From Fistularia commersonii (taxonomy: Eukaryota > Chordata > Actinopteri > Syngnathiformes > Fistulariidae): a stretch of 64,000 nt of DNA. The stretch is from positions 7,063,001 through 7,127,000 of the forward strand of contig JBBMNZ010000007.1 in the NCBI GenBank assembly GCA_037954325.1, written 5' to 3'. Shown piece after piece: positions 43,001 through 50,660 of the stretch. The notes below the pieces were generated by a model. It was given only the letters and a program-made list of their open reading frames with translations. It did not search any database and was not told where the DNA came from. Made by a program: the position numbers and the translations under genes. Within the stretch, counting starts at the first letter, position 1; each line of letters starts with the position of its first letter.

Positions 43001-45303
43001 AGTCCTTATGTCCTCTATTGTAAGTCGCTTTGGATAAAAGCGTCTGCCAAATGTAATGTAATGTAATGTAATGTAATGTAATGTAAAGTTTAACTTTATC
43101 AAATGGAGTTTAACTGGGTTGTTGGTCGGAGCAGCTCTGCAGCTGAACGGTCGGCTGCTGGTCGGAGCCGGGCGGCGCCCGCTGCGTCTCCATTATCGGC
43201 CAGGTCAAGGGCTCATCGTGTTCCCCTCCTGCACGGGACGGAAAGAAGCAAACGGTGTGGATTTCCTTTCCGTTTAAACCCGAACATTTACGCAGCGGTC
43301 ATATGACTATCCCCCTGAGCATGTAGGCTGCTGTAAAAGAGGAGATAGCGTATATTTGAGTGTATACTTGCCTGGTAACAACAAATCGGCGGCAGCAAAT
43401 AAGCTGTTGCTCCTCAAAATGTGCACCAGTTCCCCCACGGTGGATCCAGAGGTCCCCCAGTCTGCCAGCAGCTCCACCGTTGGACTGCTTCCCTGCGCCT
43501 TGAGGCCTTCAAACCTTCTGAAAACAAACGAAGAGGCAGACAGAGGTAAATAAAACTAAATCATGCAGTATAATATAACAATAATAATATGAACGTTCAT
43601 GTTCTGGTGTAGTTATGTCTGTTGGTTTAGTCTGGGTATTGGTTTAATGACCTACAGCCAGCCTGGCATGTTAAGTTTTTCTAAAAACAAACAAGCAAAC
43701 AAACAACTGGCCACGTGTTGCCATGTGTTTATTCAAAAAGAATATCGCACATTAACGATCACTAGCGTAAATACAATTCTAAATATGTTATTTACAGAGC
43801 TGAACATTTTTGACAAATGTTGTATGACTTGCTTTTTTTAAGTGCATTTATCGAGTATATTGTAGCGTTTTAGTCAGGGAAAACACCTGGTTGATGGTAA
43901 AACCTACGTTTAATAAGCAAAAGCTGTTATTGGCCACAGCCATGCCACACAAGACTCAATACAACTAACTGTTCCCACTCAATTCCAGGTAAAAATACCC
44001 AGAACTCTTTCCACAAAATTCCCAGCAACCCCAAAATCACACAGAAAACAAGCATTACCATTAACCCCAATATTCATGACTCACTTTGATATATACAGAC
44101 ATATATATGTCACACATCAATCATTAGGTGATGGGTAAACAACTGTCGTGCATGCAAATATCAATCACTTCCATTCCAAGCAAATGTTCATTATAAAAAT
44201 AAGACGTTAATGTACTGTAGCGTTTTAGTCGGGGAAAACACCTGGTTGACGGTAAAACGTCTGTTTAATAAGCAATAGCTGTTATAGGCCACAGCCACTC
44301 CACACAAGCCTGCAATACCTCTGTTCCTGCCAATTCCAGGTAAAAAAAAAACAAAAAACAGAATTCCTTGCACCCCAAACCACACCCACAAAATTCCCAG
44401 CAACCCCCAAATCACACAGAAAACAAGCATCAACATAAACCCCAACATTTGTGACTCACTATAATAAATATGTCACACATATATATGTGACATATATATG
44501 TACATCAAACATTATATTATATGTATCGTAATTTCCGGACTATTAAGCGCACCTCAATATAAGCCGCACCAGCTTGCGGATCGTTATCTCGGGCTTCCTC
44601 CTGCACGCTGAAACCGTCAAAGTCGTCCTTTTCAGTGTCAGAGTTGAACGGATTCAGAATTTCCTGGTCATTTCATCGGTCCAATGTGACCAGGATAAAT
44701 GTTTTAGCGGCCTGAAGCTCGTTAGCCCCCCCCAAACCAATCCATATATTAGTCGCATCGTTGTTTAAGTGAAAAAAGTTGCGGCTTATTGTCCGGAAAT
44801 CACGGTAATTATGATATTATGATGTATAATATATATGTTTACATTACATTATGCCCTTTCTTTTGACATAAATGTCACATGGCAAAACTCCTATGTGCAC
44901 AATGAAGCAGAAAAAAACACTTATCTGCATTGTCAGTTGTAAAAATACATGTATTTTTGAATTATAACAAGGAAACATAGTCTGTGAACAATGGAATATT
45001 ACAAAAACAATACAATAATCAAGTGAAACGTTTTTTTCGTTTCCTGAAAAAAGTGTTTTTTTTTTCAGATAGGAGGTTTTGCATTCGATATAAGGTTTAA
45101 AAGTTTCTAAGAGAAGGGGAAATATCCGTACGGTCTCCAAACCTGACGTGGTGCTGGGAGTACCTGAACCCCCCATCGGGCCTCCGGATGGAGACCAGCA
45201 CGTCCCTCCAGCGGTCCTGCGGGTCCAGGAAATCGGACAGCTTGCACCGTAAACCGTAACCGAGTTTGTGGATAAAAGTGGCGGAAGTTACCGACTCGCC
45301 CAT
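35022..45303 (-). CDS. irak4: IRAK4 kinase, complete gene (11 coding exons, introns included in span)
   Basis: On the minus strand, exons 45303-45143, 43517-43372, 43228-43115, 42361-42195, 42096-42032, 41728-41614, 41549-41440, 40373-40187, 38939-38877, 36183-36019 and 35084-35022 join into 1356 nt, 451 residues plus stop (human 460). All phases agree. IRAK4 is recruited through its death domain to MyD88 in the Myddosome and phosphorylates IRAK1/2 downstream of TLR and IL-1 receptors. The death domain spans residues about 1-102. A short linker follows, and the kinase runs from about 155 to 440. Kinase landmarks are the glycine loop GEGGFG (172-177), catalytic Lys192 in VAVKK, HRD (288-290), DFG (308-310) and YMAPE (334-338). 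Intron 2 uses a GC donor. The gatekeeper Tyr241 is kept, but the next hinge residue is Pro. Activation-loop Thr322 and Thr325 are kept, with Glu at the next position. Confidence 0.96.
36019..36183 (-). CDS. irak4: irak4 coding exon 10 (residues 377-431)
   Basis: Acceptor CTCCCGCAG, donor GCCCAG|GTAGAG. Encodes an acidic DDEDEDLTLEAFVDRRL segment and VETMYSLACRCLQERRNRRP, the kinase C-lobe end with the conserved R-x-x-R-P. Confidence 0.95.
36380..37330 (+). mobile_element. LINE reverse-transcriptase fragment in irak4 intron 9
   Basis: Plus-strand frames give IIKFMDDTLVIGLISNNEEA (catalytic F-x-DD as FMDD), LASWCTENNLLLNTSKAKEL, then HINGTAVEHVSRFKFLGIHI and SEDL. These are conserved blocks of jockey-superfamily (L2/Rex1-like) fish LINEs. 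Later frames follow the post-RT region. Frameshifts break the ORF, so it is inactive. It lies antisense to irak4 within the intron between exons 10 and 9. Confidence 0.88.
37440..38315 (+). mobile_element. RTE-type LINE copy, internally deleted, in irak4 intron 9
   Basis: The left part has GGTTGCGTCAGGAAGGGCAT and CGAGGCCCGGGTTAACAA, a typical upstream block of this fish element. The right part (37900-38291) encodes YGLETVTMTKRQEAELEIAE, RDSEYIGRQM and RGRPKRRFMDIVRE, the RTE C-terminus also seen at 10839-11325. The reverse-transcriptase core between them is missing. It ends with an AAAAGCCGAAAGGAGAAGAAG-type tail near 38310. Antisense to irak4. Confidence 0.85.
38560..38640 (-). repeat. Fragment of tRNA-derived SINE-like repeat (5' part)
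   Basis: GACTCCACACAGAAAGGCCC then GAGAATCCAACCGGGGACCT is the reverse complement of the segment around the B box in the copy at 50354-50660. Confidence 0.65.
38877..38939 (-). CDS. irak4: irak4 coding exon 9 (residues 356-376)
   Basis: Acceptor CGTTCCACAG, donor CTG|GTGAGC. Encodes VLLEILSGLPPADDKREPQF, matching the conserved LLEI-x-x-GLP kinase helix. It is 63 nt, too short for an ORF call, and it restores the frame between exons 8 and 10. Confidence 0.95.
39257..39560. mobile_element. Diverged MITE copy (second of a pair)
   Basis: Starts ACCGCAATTTCCCGACTATT, a decayed form of the terminal repeat of the element at 44527-44808. The interior matches the reverse complement of that element block by block: ATGGATT, GAGCTTCATGCC, CATTTAGCCTTGTCACATCG, CCGACACTGAAGAAGACAAC, GTGTGCAGGAT. 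The far terminus is lost. Sits in irak4 intron 8. Confidence 0.7.
39822..39960 (-). repeat. L2-like LINE/SINE tail (minus orientation)
   Basis: ATTACATTACATTACATT then CATTTGGCAGACGCTTTTAT, GTCCTCTATTG-complement and GAAATATACAGAACAGTAAG. Nearly identical in reverse to 42930-43085. In irak4 intron 8. Confidence 0.85.
40001..40052. repeat. (AC)n microsatellite
   Basis: Uninterrupted AC dinucleotides of about 26 units next to the L2-like tail. Confidence 0.97.
40187..40373 (-). CDS. irak4: irak4 coding exon 8 (residues 293-355)
   Basis: Acceptor TCCTGGTAG, donor GTG|GTAGGC. Encodes ANILLDENLQAKISDFGLTR (catalytic and DFG segments), the activation loop TTVMTEKIVGTCAYMAPEAL and PKSDVFSFGV. The serine that follows the activation-loop TxxT in human IRAK4 is Glu326 here. 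Confidence 0.97.
40545..41195. mobile_element. Candidate non-autonomous hAT-like element
   Basis: Begins CAGGGGTCTCCATAGCCCGG and ends AAAGGTTGCCGACCCTG; the ends are short imperfect inverted repeats (CAGGGGTC / CAGGGTC) of a form common in hAT elements. The interior is AT-rich with no transposase. A clear 8-bp target duplication was not found. In irak4 intron 7. Confidence 0.4.
41440..41549 (-). CDS. irak4: irak4 coding exon 7 (residues 257-292)
   Basis: Acceptor CTCTTTCAG, donor AAAAG|GTGCAG, phase 2. Encodes APPLSWKQRCWIAEGAASGL and EYLHINHHVHRDVK, including the HRD catalytic motif. Confidence 0.97.
41614..41728 (-). CDS. irak4: irak4 coding exon 6 (residues 218-256)
   Basis: Acceptor TTGACAG, donor TCG|GTGAGC. 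Encodes LKHENLVDLLGFSCDGQSLC and LVYPYMANGSLLDRLSCS. The gatekeeper tyrosine is present; Pro242 stands where human IRAK4 has the hinge valine. Confidence 0.97.
42032..42096 (-). CDS. irak4: irak4 coding exon 5 (residues 197-217)
   Basis: Acceptor CTGGTTCAG, donor AAAGT|GTAAGT, phase 2. Encodes VDGVSLEELQLQFNQEIETL, the kinase alpha-C helix with the glutamate (in NQEIE) that pairs with Lys192. Confidence 0.93.
42195..42361 (-). CDS. irak4: irak4 coding exon 4 (residues 141-196)
   Basis: Acceptor TTTATACAG, donor CCC|GTGAGT. Encodes the start of the kinase: TANFDKRPVSSGGRKLGEGG, FGAVFKGHL and PVAVKKL, including the glycine loop and catalytic lysine. Confidence 0.96.
42512..42860 (-). mobile_element. 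Retroposon tail, reverse orientation, in irak4 intron 3
   Basis: AAGAATAAGAATAAGAAC then TTTATTTATCCCGAAGGAAA is the reverse complement of the element at 13830-14052, with further homology through about 42690 and possibly to the start of the (GT)n at 42870. Confidence 0.75.
42930..43085 (+). repeat. L2-like LINE/SINE tail (plus orientation) with (ATGTA)n end
   Basis: CTAACCCAAGCTTACTGTTC, GTCCTCTATTGTAAGTCGCT, TTGGATAAAAGCGTCTGCCA and an (AATGT)n tail. Inverted relative to 39822-39960. In irak4 intron 3, ending about 30 bp from exon 3. Confidence 0.85.
43115..43228 (-). CDS. irak4: irak4 coding exon 3 (residues 103-140, linker)
   Basis: Acceptor TTCCGTCCCGTGCAG with a good pyrimidine tract; donor CCCA|GTTAAA, which is weak. 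Encodes the death-domain-to-kinase linker: EHDEPLTWPIMETQRAPPGS and DQQPTVQLQSCSDQQP. The linker has little conservation, so this exon rests on splice sites and phase: it is open only in the frame needed to join exons 2 and 4, and runs into a stop if intronic sequence is read through. Confidence 0.75.
43372..43517 (-). CDS. irak4: irak4 coding exon 2 (residues 54-102)
   Basis: Acceptor GTTTTCAG. Encodes RRFEGLKAQGSSPTVELLAD, WGTSGSTVGELVHIL and ADLLLP, the second half of the death domain. The exon ends at CCAG|GCAAGT, a consensus GC-type donor, in phase 1; the nearby GT at GCAA|GTATAC would give phase 2 and a premature stop in exon 3. Confidence 0.93.
43861..44460. repeat. Tandem pair of approximately 230-245 bp repeats, period 355
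   Basis: In irak4 intron 1 the block TGTAGCGTTTTAGTC, GGGAAAACACCTGGTTGA, GGCCACAGCCA and CAAAATTCCCAGCAACCCC occurs at 43861-44085 and again at 44216-44460 in the same orientation. Each is followed by a stretch with ATATATATGT and TGTCACACAT, so the duplicated unit is larger than the well-matched core. Confidence 0.85.
44527..44808. mobile_element. MITE with terminal inverted repeats
   Basis: Left end CGTAATTTCCGGACTATTAA and right end TTATTGTCCGGAAATCACGG are inverted copies (about 25 bp, few mismatches). Length about 280 bp with no open frame. The GTAATTTCCGGACTAT family is widespread in fish as a non-autonomous DNA transposon. In irak4 intron 1. Confidence 0.8.
45143..45303 (-). CDS. irak4: irak4 coding exon 1 (residues 1-53)
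   Basis: ATG at 45303; donor GTCAG|GTTTGG, phase 2. Encodes MGESVTSATFIHKLGYGLRC, KLSDFLDPQDRWRDVLVSIR and RYSQHHVR, the first half of the death domain. The position of the methionine matches other vertebrate IRAK4 proteins. Confidence 0.96.
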
Positions 45304-45480
45304 CCCGCTCTAAAACTCATCCACATGAATTCAATGATTATCCGAAAAGTTTGGTGAATAAACCGATCCGTGTTATTTCCGATATTGTGCAACTTCCTCA
45401 AACGCAGCGTGACGGATTTAGGCTCCGCCCCCTAATGCGGAAGTGAAACGTCAGTGATGAAGAGGACCTCCCGGAAATGC
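45304..45480 (-). promoter_or_regulatory. irak4 promoter region
   Basis: Upstream of the ATG are an ETS-type ACTTCCTC (about 45391), a GC box GGCTCCGCCCCC (about 45421), a second ETS site CGGAAGTGA (about 45438) and CCGGAAATG (about 45472). No TATA box is evident. In human, IRAK4 shares a divergent promoter with PUS7L; no PUS7L exon was seen on the other side here. Confidence 0.5.
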
Positions 45481-45667
45481 TCCAGAAAAAAAGGTCTTTA
45501 CGCTTTTTAAAAGTATTTATATTTGTGTGAAGTGAAGAAGAGGAGGAGCAGAATTATTATCGGTTTGAAAGCTCTTTATCGTCATCTAGCGGACAAAAAA
45601 AAGAGACTTCTCTGACAGCATAAGTGTGTTATTTAGTTAGGTTTCCCCTCTGTGTTTGTGTGTGTAA

Positions 45668-45790
45668 TAAGAATAAGAATAAGAAAAACTTTATCTATCC
45701 CGAAGGAAATTGTTGTGCCAAGAAAAACATAACAATAAATAATAATAGCAGAAAATTGTATAAACAGTAAAAAAAAAAAAAACAGCCTCC
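45668..45790 (-). mobile_element. Retroposon tail, reverse orientation, near irak4 promoter
   Basis: AATAAGAATAAGAATAAG followed by ACTTTATCTATCCCGAAGGA and AATTGTTGTGCCA, a third copy of the 13830-14052 family, ending in a poly-A run at about 45769-45782. Confidence 0.75.
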
Positions 45791-45799
45791 TGTAATATC

Positions 45800-46608
45800 C
45801 AAGAGCGATGAAACCATATGCTCAGGTCATTTTTTGTTAGTGGGTGTCATCATTTTGTGCACATTTCTATGTAATACTGAAGAAATTGAGAAGCCTCCTG
45901 GTTTGGAAAGCCGCTCCTCGCATCTTTAATAATACTGAAGTACCTGAAGCCTTCTCTTCAGGATGTCTATGAACGCTAGAACAATCAGGGCTCGCTTTGT
46001 ACCCCCAATCGGTGCAGAGCGATGCAGGTTAAAACCAGTGAAATGGTAAATTCGTGCTTTATCCCCTGCAGAAAGGGCAGAGACAGATGCTTAGTTTATG
46101 TCAGAGAAAATGCATAACAACATCCAGTGTTTCTGCAAGAATGCAGGGGAAAGAAAATTCTGATGTCATTTTTTTCTTGCATCTTTTCTTGGCGCCATTT
46201 AAACCCGTCCCCGCTCAGTGTATCAGCGTATCTTTATCAGGAATTCGTGAACTTACATGCACATAGAGTGCATGATCTTCAACTTTGCTGTTATTGACAG
46301 GTGATGCCTGAACACAACCTCCTTTTGTTTCCATGTCCTAAACTGACACCAAGTGAGGAATCTAAAAGCGTGATACACCTGCTCTGAATTATAGCACATC
46401 AGGAGGACATGGTTTCATGTAAACAAAGTGCAATGAAGTTCATTTTAGTTGTGTGTGTGTGTGTGTGTGTGAGTGTCATGAACCCTCACAAACCCGGAAT
46501 CTTGAATTTATTAGCTTCATCCACTCAGAAAGGTATATGTGTTCAAAGTAAATTTTGTAAATGTGAAAAAAAAGGGGTAATGTACACATCTGTGTACAAC
46601 TGGCAACA

Positions 46609-46645
<37 letters not shown>

Positions 46646-46864
46646 AACATCTGTTAGTAATAACAAACCCGAGGTGGTGGGTTGTCAGGTGTTATATTCG
46701 ACTTATAAAGATATTTCCCTCGTGACTAAATTACCTTTTAAAAGAACTCCCATGTTTGATGGGACCTTCAAACGCAAGATCTGGGAATAATGCCCCCGTG
46801 TGTTTGTGCCATCCCACCTGTGCACCGGCGCCACTTTGTGTGTCATAGTGTCGCACACACACAG

Positions 46865-46897
<33 letters not shown>

Positions 46898-48480
46898 AAA
46901 GAGAGAGAACTTTGGGTTTTGGAGGATTCTGACTGAGAAGCTCTATTCAACTTCTTTGCGTGAACCCACTGACACTGTCTGACGGCCGGATGGTCACAGG
47001 AGGGCGCTGTCCTCACCTCCGCACTTCGGGCTTTCCTCTCTGGATTTTTCGTCGGAACTGGCAAATTTAGTTACGAAAAACCCCTGCGCCCACGGAACAC
47101 CCCGGCGCTCTTGATGGGTTTGATTTGGTAGAAAACGTAGAAAATCACACGCTAATGATGGGGTGGAGGGGAGAAGATGTGGAGAGCCGTGAGGGATGGC
47201 AGAAAGAAATAAAGCCCCCGCTGTTTGGGAACAAGGGCAGAGGCGGGAGACGTGCCACAGCGGCTTAAATCAACAGGGAGAGACTCAGCGGGAGCAGGAA
47301 GTGACCAGAGCCGGTCATGTGATGTCCAGGAAACCCCACTGGTCAGATGGGGAGGCCCTGATTCTTCTGTTTGTCCAGCTAGCTACCTATTTGTCTATCT
47401 GTCTGTCTATCGATCAATCTGCCCATCTAATAATCTGTCAGTACCGCCATCTATTCATCTCTTCACACATAGTATCTGTAAGAAAACATATTTATACACC
47501 AAAGGTCACAATTTCATGGTACAAACTATATGTGTGTGTGTGTGTGTTTCTGCTGGTCAGAATGGTAGCTGTTGCCAGGTGTCAGACTCTGGAACGGCTT
47601 GTGACGTTGATTTATTTCGCCAGGGTTCTGAAAGCGTCCCGGGATAAAGCAGAGAAACGCAATCTGACTTTTGGCCTTGGTGATTCAGTGTGTTATTAAA
47701 GTTAAATCCCACTTTTTTTGGACTCCAGAGGGTTTCCGGAGGCTTCCTTAGAGAACATGAGGATCCTGCAGCTCAAGCGTTGGACACATAGAGGGCAGTA
47801 GGTGCCTGCAGCTGCTCGCCGCTGACCAAACGGCGGCAGCAACACTTAGGGAATCATGGAAATGTGAAATTGTATGGAAATGACTCCATGACATTTCTTG
47901 AAAAACTTTTTTTTTTTTAAAAGGTGATCGAATATGATCTCAAAAAAGGATTCATCTTTTTGGGGATTACAGAACATAAAGTATTTGTCCTCTGCCTGCT
48001 TTGGCAAATAAAAAAATAACACCAGAATATCCAAAACAGCTGTTTTTGCTGCCTCTTTTTTTTTTTTTTTTCTTTTTTTTTTTTCTCGAGGAACACGTGC
48101 ACGCGAACGCACACTCCCGCCGCACAATCGGGAGCCTTACTTCTGAGGAGTGATCTGGCGGCGCCTTGAGTGGCAGCTCGCCGTTGCGTTGCACTCGACT
48201 GGTCACCGACACTGCCTGATCGCAGGAGGTTGCCCTCTCATATTTCCTCAAAAAAAAAAAAAAAAAACTCTGGCCGCCATCCCAAAATGATGTGTCCAGC
48301 CGAGCGCACAGGCCCAAGAAAAGAACCCTTAAAGGCTACTTGTTGCATTGTGGGTTATCTGGCAAGGCGCCACGGGCCGTGCAATGCAAAGCCATGCACG
48401 CAAGCTCCTCGCTCCAGAAACACATGGGCGAGGGAAACCGCGGCCTCTCAGATGATTAGATGTTTGCAACCGCTCCAGCC
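45800..48480. other. Non-coding, microsatellite-rich stretch
   Basis: No recognisable exon. Four GT tracts lie at 46450-46471, 46611-46642, 46867-46895 and 47530-47548, a GTCTATC-like tract at 47395-47412, and T/A homopolymer runs at 47907-47922, 48055-48085 and 48248-48268. The open frames crossing these tracts are low-complexity artefacts. Confidence 0.6.
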
Positions 48481-48504
48481 TTGAGTGTTAAATAATGAAA
48501 ATAT

Positions 48505-48625
48505 ATACAGTCATACCTTGACTGGAGCGAGCTGGTAATTCAGTTTGCTCGTATATCGAATTCAATTTCCCAGTTGAAATGAATTGAAATGCTATTTAGC
48601 CGTTCCAGCCCCGCGGGTTTGTTAA
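48505..48625. repeat. Interspersed repeat remnant (GTACCTTGA-type end)
   Basis: ACAGTCATACCTTGAC, CTCGTATATCGAATTCAATT and CCGTTCCAGCCCC match the layout of a common vertebrate MITE-like repeat whose copies read CTTGACTTACGAGT...CCGTTCCAGCC. Confidence 0.45.
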
Positions 48626-49301
48626 ATAAGAAAAATGTACTTTAGAAATAACAACGCATGGCAGACATGGGCGGAGGAGGTTTTTCATTTGTCACTCTGT
48701 ACTTAACTTATTCTTTACACCCTTAATGCTCCAATGTCTTGCTAAATGCAACTTTGCTATACTTTATGTCTAAACTTCATTTATGGATGGAGTGATATAC
48801 AGTCAGGGGAGGCAGTAGAGGCCGTGCTTGTAAAATCTTGGAAAGAAAAAAAAGTGATTTTCTCTATAAAGTTATTTTTCATTTAACTTCACCAGTTTTA
48901 GATTGTTTTTTATCCAAAATCTCAGGATTTTCACATTTACTGTTAAAATGCTGAGAAGAAACGTGTGTTGAGGCCGCCGACTGTCAAAATTTTAACGTAG
49001 AATACGCAATGACGTCTGACTGCCGGCATGCTCTGCACTAAGGGTGTATCGCTGCCTGTCTGTATGTTGCTATCAAAATGTTTAAACACGTTTGCTATAT
49101 GAACTATATTTACCACGTACAGTGTTTTTTCAGCAACTGAATGTGTGTTACTATGTTTTCGTGCTGAGCGATCATAAAACAGCTGCGAAGAGCCTCCAAG
49201 TGAGGCATGCAGTTCTCCTGCCTCACCAGCCATGAACCTCACTGCCTGTCACTGGTATATATATGGTGTATGTGTGTGTGTGTATATATATGTATACAGT
49301 A

Positions 49302-49588
49302 CTGTCTCAGAAAATTAGAACATAATGATAAAGCTCTTTATCTTCTGGAATGCAATTACATAAACAAAAATGTCAGTCAAAAATACATTCTGGATTCATT
49401 ACAAATCAACTTAAATACCGCAGGCCTTTTATTATTTTAACATTGTTGATTATGGCTTACATCTTAAGAAAACTCAAAAATCCTATCTCATAATATTAGA
49501 ATATCATGAAAAAGTATTTTTTGTTTTTTTAATTGCATCACAGAAGATAAAGAACTTAATCACAATAGTATGATTTTCTGAGACTGTC
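49302..49588. mobile_element. MITE with about 55-60 bp terminal inverted repeats
   Basis: The left arm ACTGTCTCAGAAAATTAGAA, then GCTCTTTATCTTCTGGAATG, is mirrored by the right arm, whose reverse complement reads ACAGTCTCAGAAAATCATAC then GTTCTTTATCTTCTGTGATG. The interior is AT-rich without an ORF. The organisation suits a Tc1/mariner-type non-autonomous element of fish. Confidence 0.85.
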
Positions 49589-49590
49589 CT

Positions 49591-49785
49591 CTATATGTGT
49601 GTGTGTGTGTGTGTATATATGTATATATACTATATACACAAATAATACACATATACTATATACACTTAATATACACACACACCCCTTTGTGTGTATATTA
49701 AGTGTGTGCACACACACACACACACATATATATGTATGTATGTATATATACACATACATATAAATATGTATATACATATGCCTTT
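49591..49785. repeat. Mixed (TG)n/(TA)n/(CA)n simple-repeat cluster
   Basis: Alternating purine-pyrimidine tracts including TATACTATATACAC and (CA)n, directly abutting the MITE. Confidence 0.85.
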
Positions 49786-50353
49786 ATAAATTTGTTTAGA
49801 AATTCAGGTGAACTAGGACACTACTTTTGTCAATTACGAAAACGTTTAATTTTTTTTTTTTTTACAAATTTCACAATTTCTTTGAAGCCTCCTCCCTCCA
49901 TGACTTATTCTGTCGACTTCTAATACAGCTCTTTTGTTGGATAAATATCCCACGGCGGATCGGAGTGATTGCCCTAATCTCCCGCAATGAGCCTCCCTGG
50001 AACTTCAAAGCGGGACCAGACATCAGCTCCGAGGCCACGGGGCTGCGTTCAGGTCGAGGAGGACAAAAGACCTCCACAGGTGGTTTATTCCCCAAACTAT
50101 AAAACAATGCCCCACCTTATTTGTTCCAAACTGCGTTTTTTTTTTTTTTTTTTTCCTCTGAGAGCCTGTCAGGACACGATGATGAATGACGGCAACAAGA
50201 CAAGTGAAGAGAGAGGAGGTCGGAACGTATAACCTTTTTTTCCTCTCAACGGTATTCAGTGGCGGCGAGGAAAATAAATAGAACTCAGGTGATACATATT
50301 TTACTTCTAATTTTCAAGGTGTTTTTTCATGCAACTTACTATAATATAGCATA

Positions 50354-50660
50354 GGCGGAATGGTGGTGCAGTGGTTAGCTTCTCACAGAGAGAAGGTCCT
50401 TGGTTGGATTCCCACAAGGGGCGTTTCTGCTTGGAGTCTCCATGTTCTCCCCGTGTTTGTTTGGGGTTCCTCCAGGGTTCTCCGAGTTCTTCCCACACAT
50501 GCAGGAGGTTCACTGGACCCTACATTGTCCGGGCGTGTGAATGAGAGGCTGAGCGGTTGCGTGCCTCCATGTGTTATCGTAAACCCCGCCGCTTGTGCAA
50601 TGCTAGCGGGGATCGACTCCGGCGACCCTGAGAGCGGTGAGCGAATGAACGAATGAAAAA
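50354..50660 (+). mobile_element. tRNA-derived SINE-like element
   Basis: GGCGGAATGGTGGTGCAGTG followed by GTTAGC resembles an A box, and GGTTGGATTCC a B box. The body has TCTCCATGTTCTCCCCGTGT, then CCTACATTGTCCGGGCGTGT, and the end has GGGGATCGACTCCGGCGACC with GAATGAACGAATGAA as tail. This is the best-preserved copy of the family seen as fragments at 4219, 19467 and 38560. It is not a functional tRNA gene. Confidence 0.8.

Noticed and set aside
43861..44460. Pair of LTRs of an LTR retrotransposon
   Set aside because: The direct repeats start with TG but no matching CA end, primer-binding site, polypurine tract or internal coding region is visible; treated as a tandem duplication.
44527..44808. 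Minus- and plus-strand short ORFs inside the MITE
   Set aside because: Element-internal frames of a non-autonomous transposon, not a gene.
47196..47699. 167-codon plus-strand ORF
   Set aside because: Contains YLSICLSIDQ and CVCVCV stretches encoded by simple repeats; no start or splice support.
50354..50660. tRNA gene
   Set aside because: A- and B-box-like words are present, but no cloverleaf can be folded and the sequence continues as a known SINE-like repeat body.
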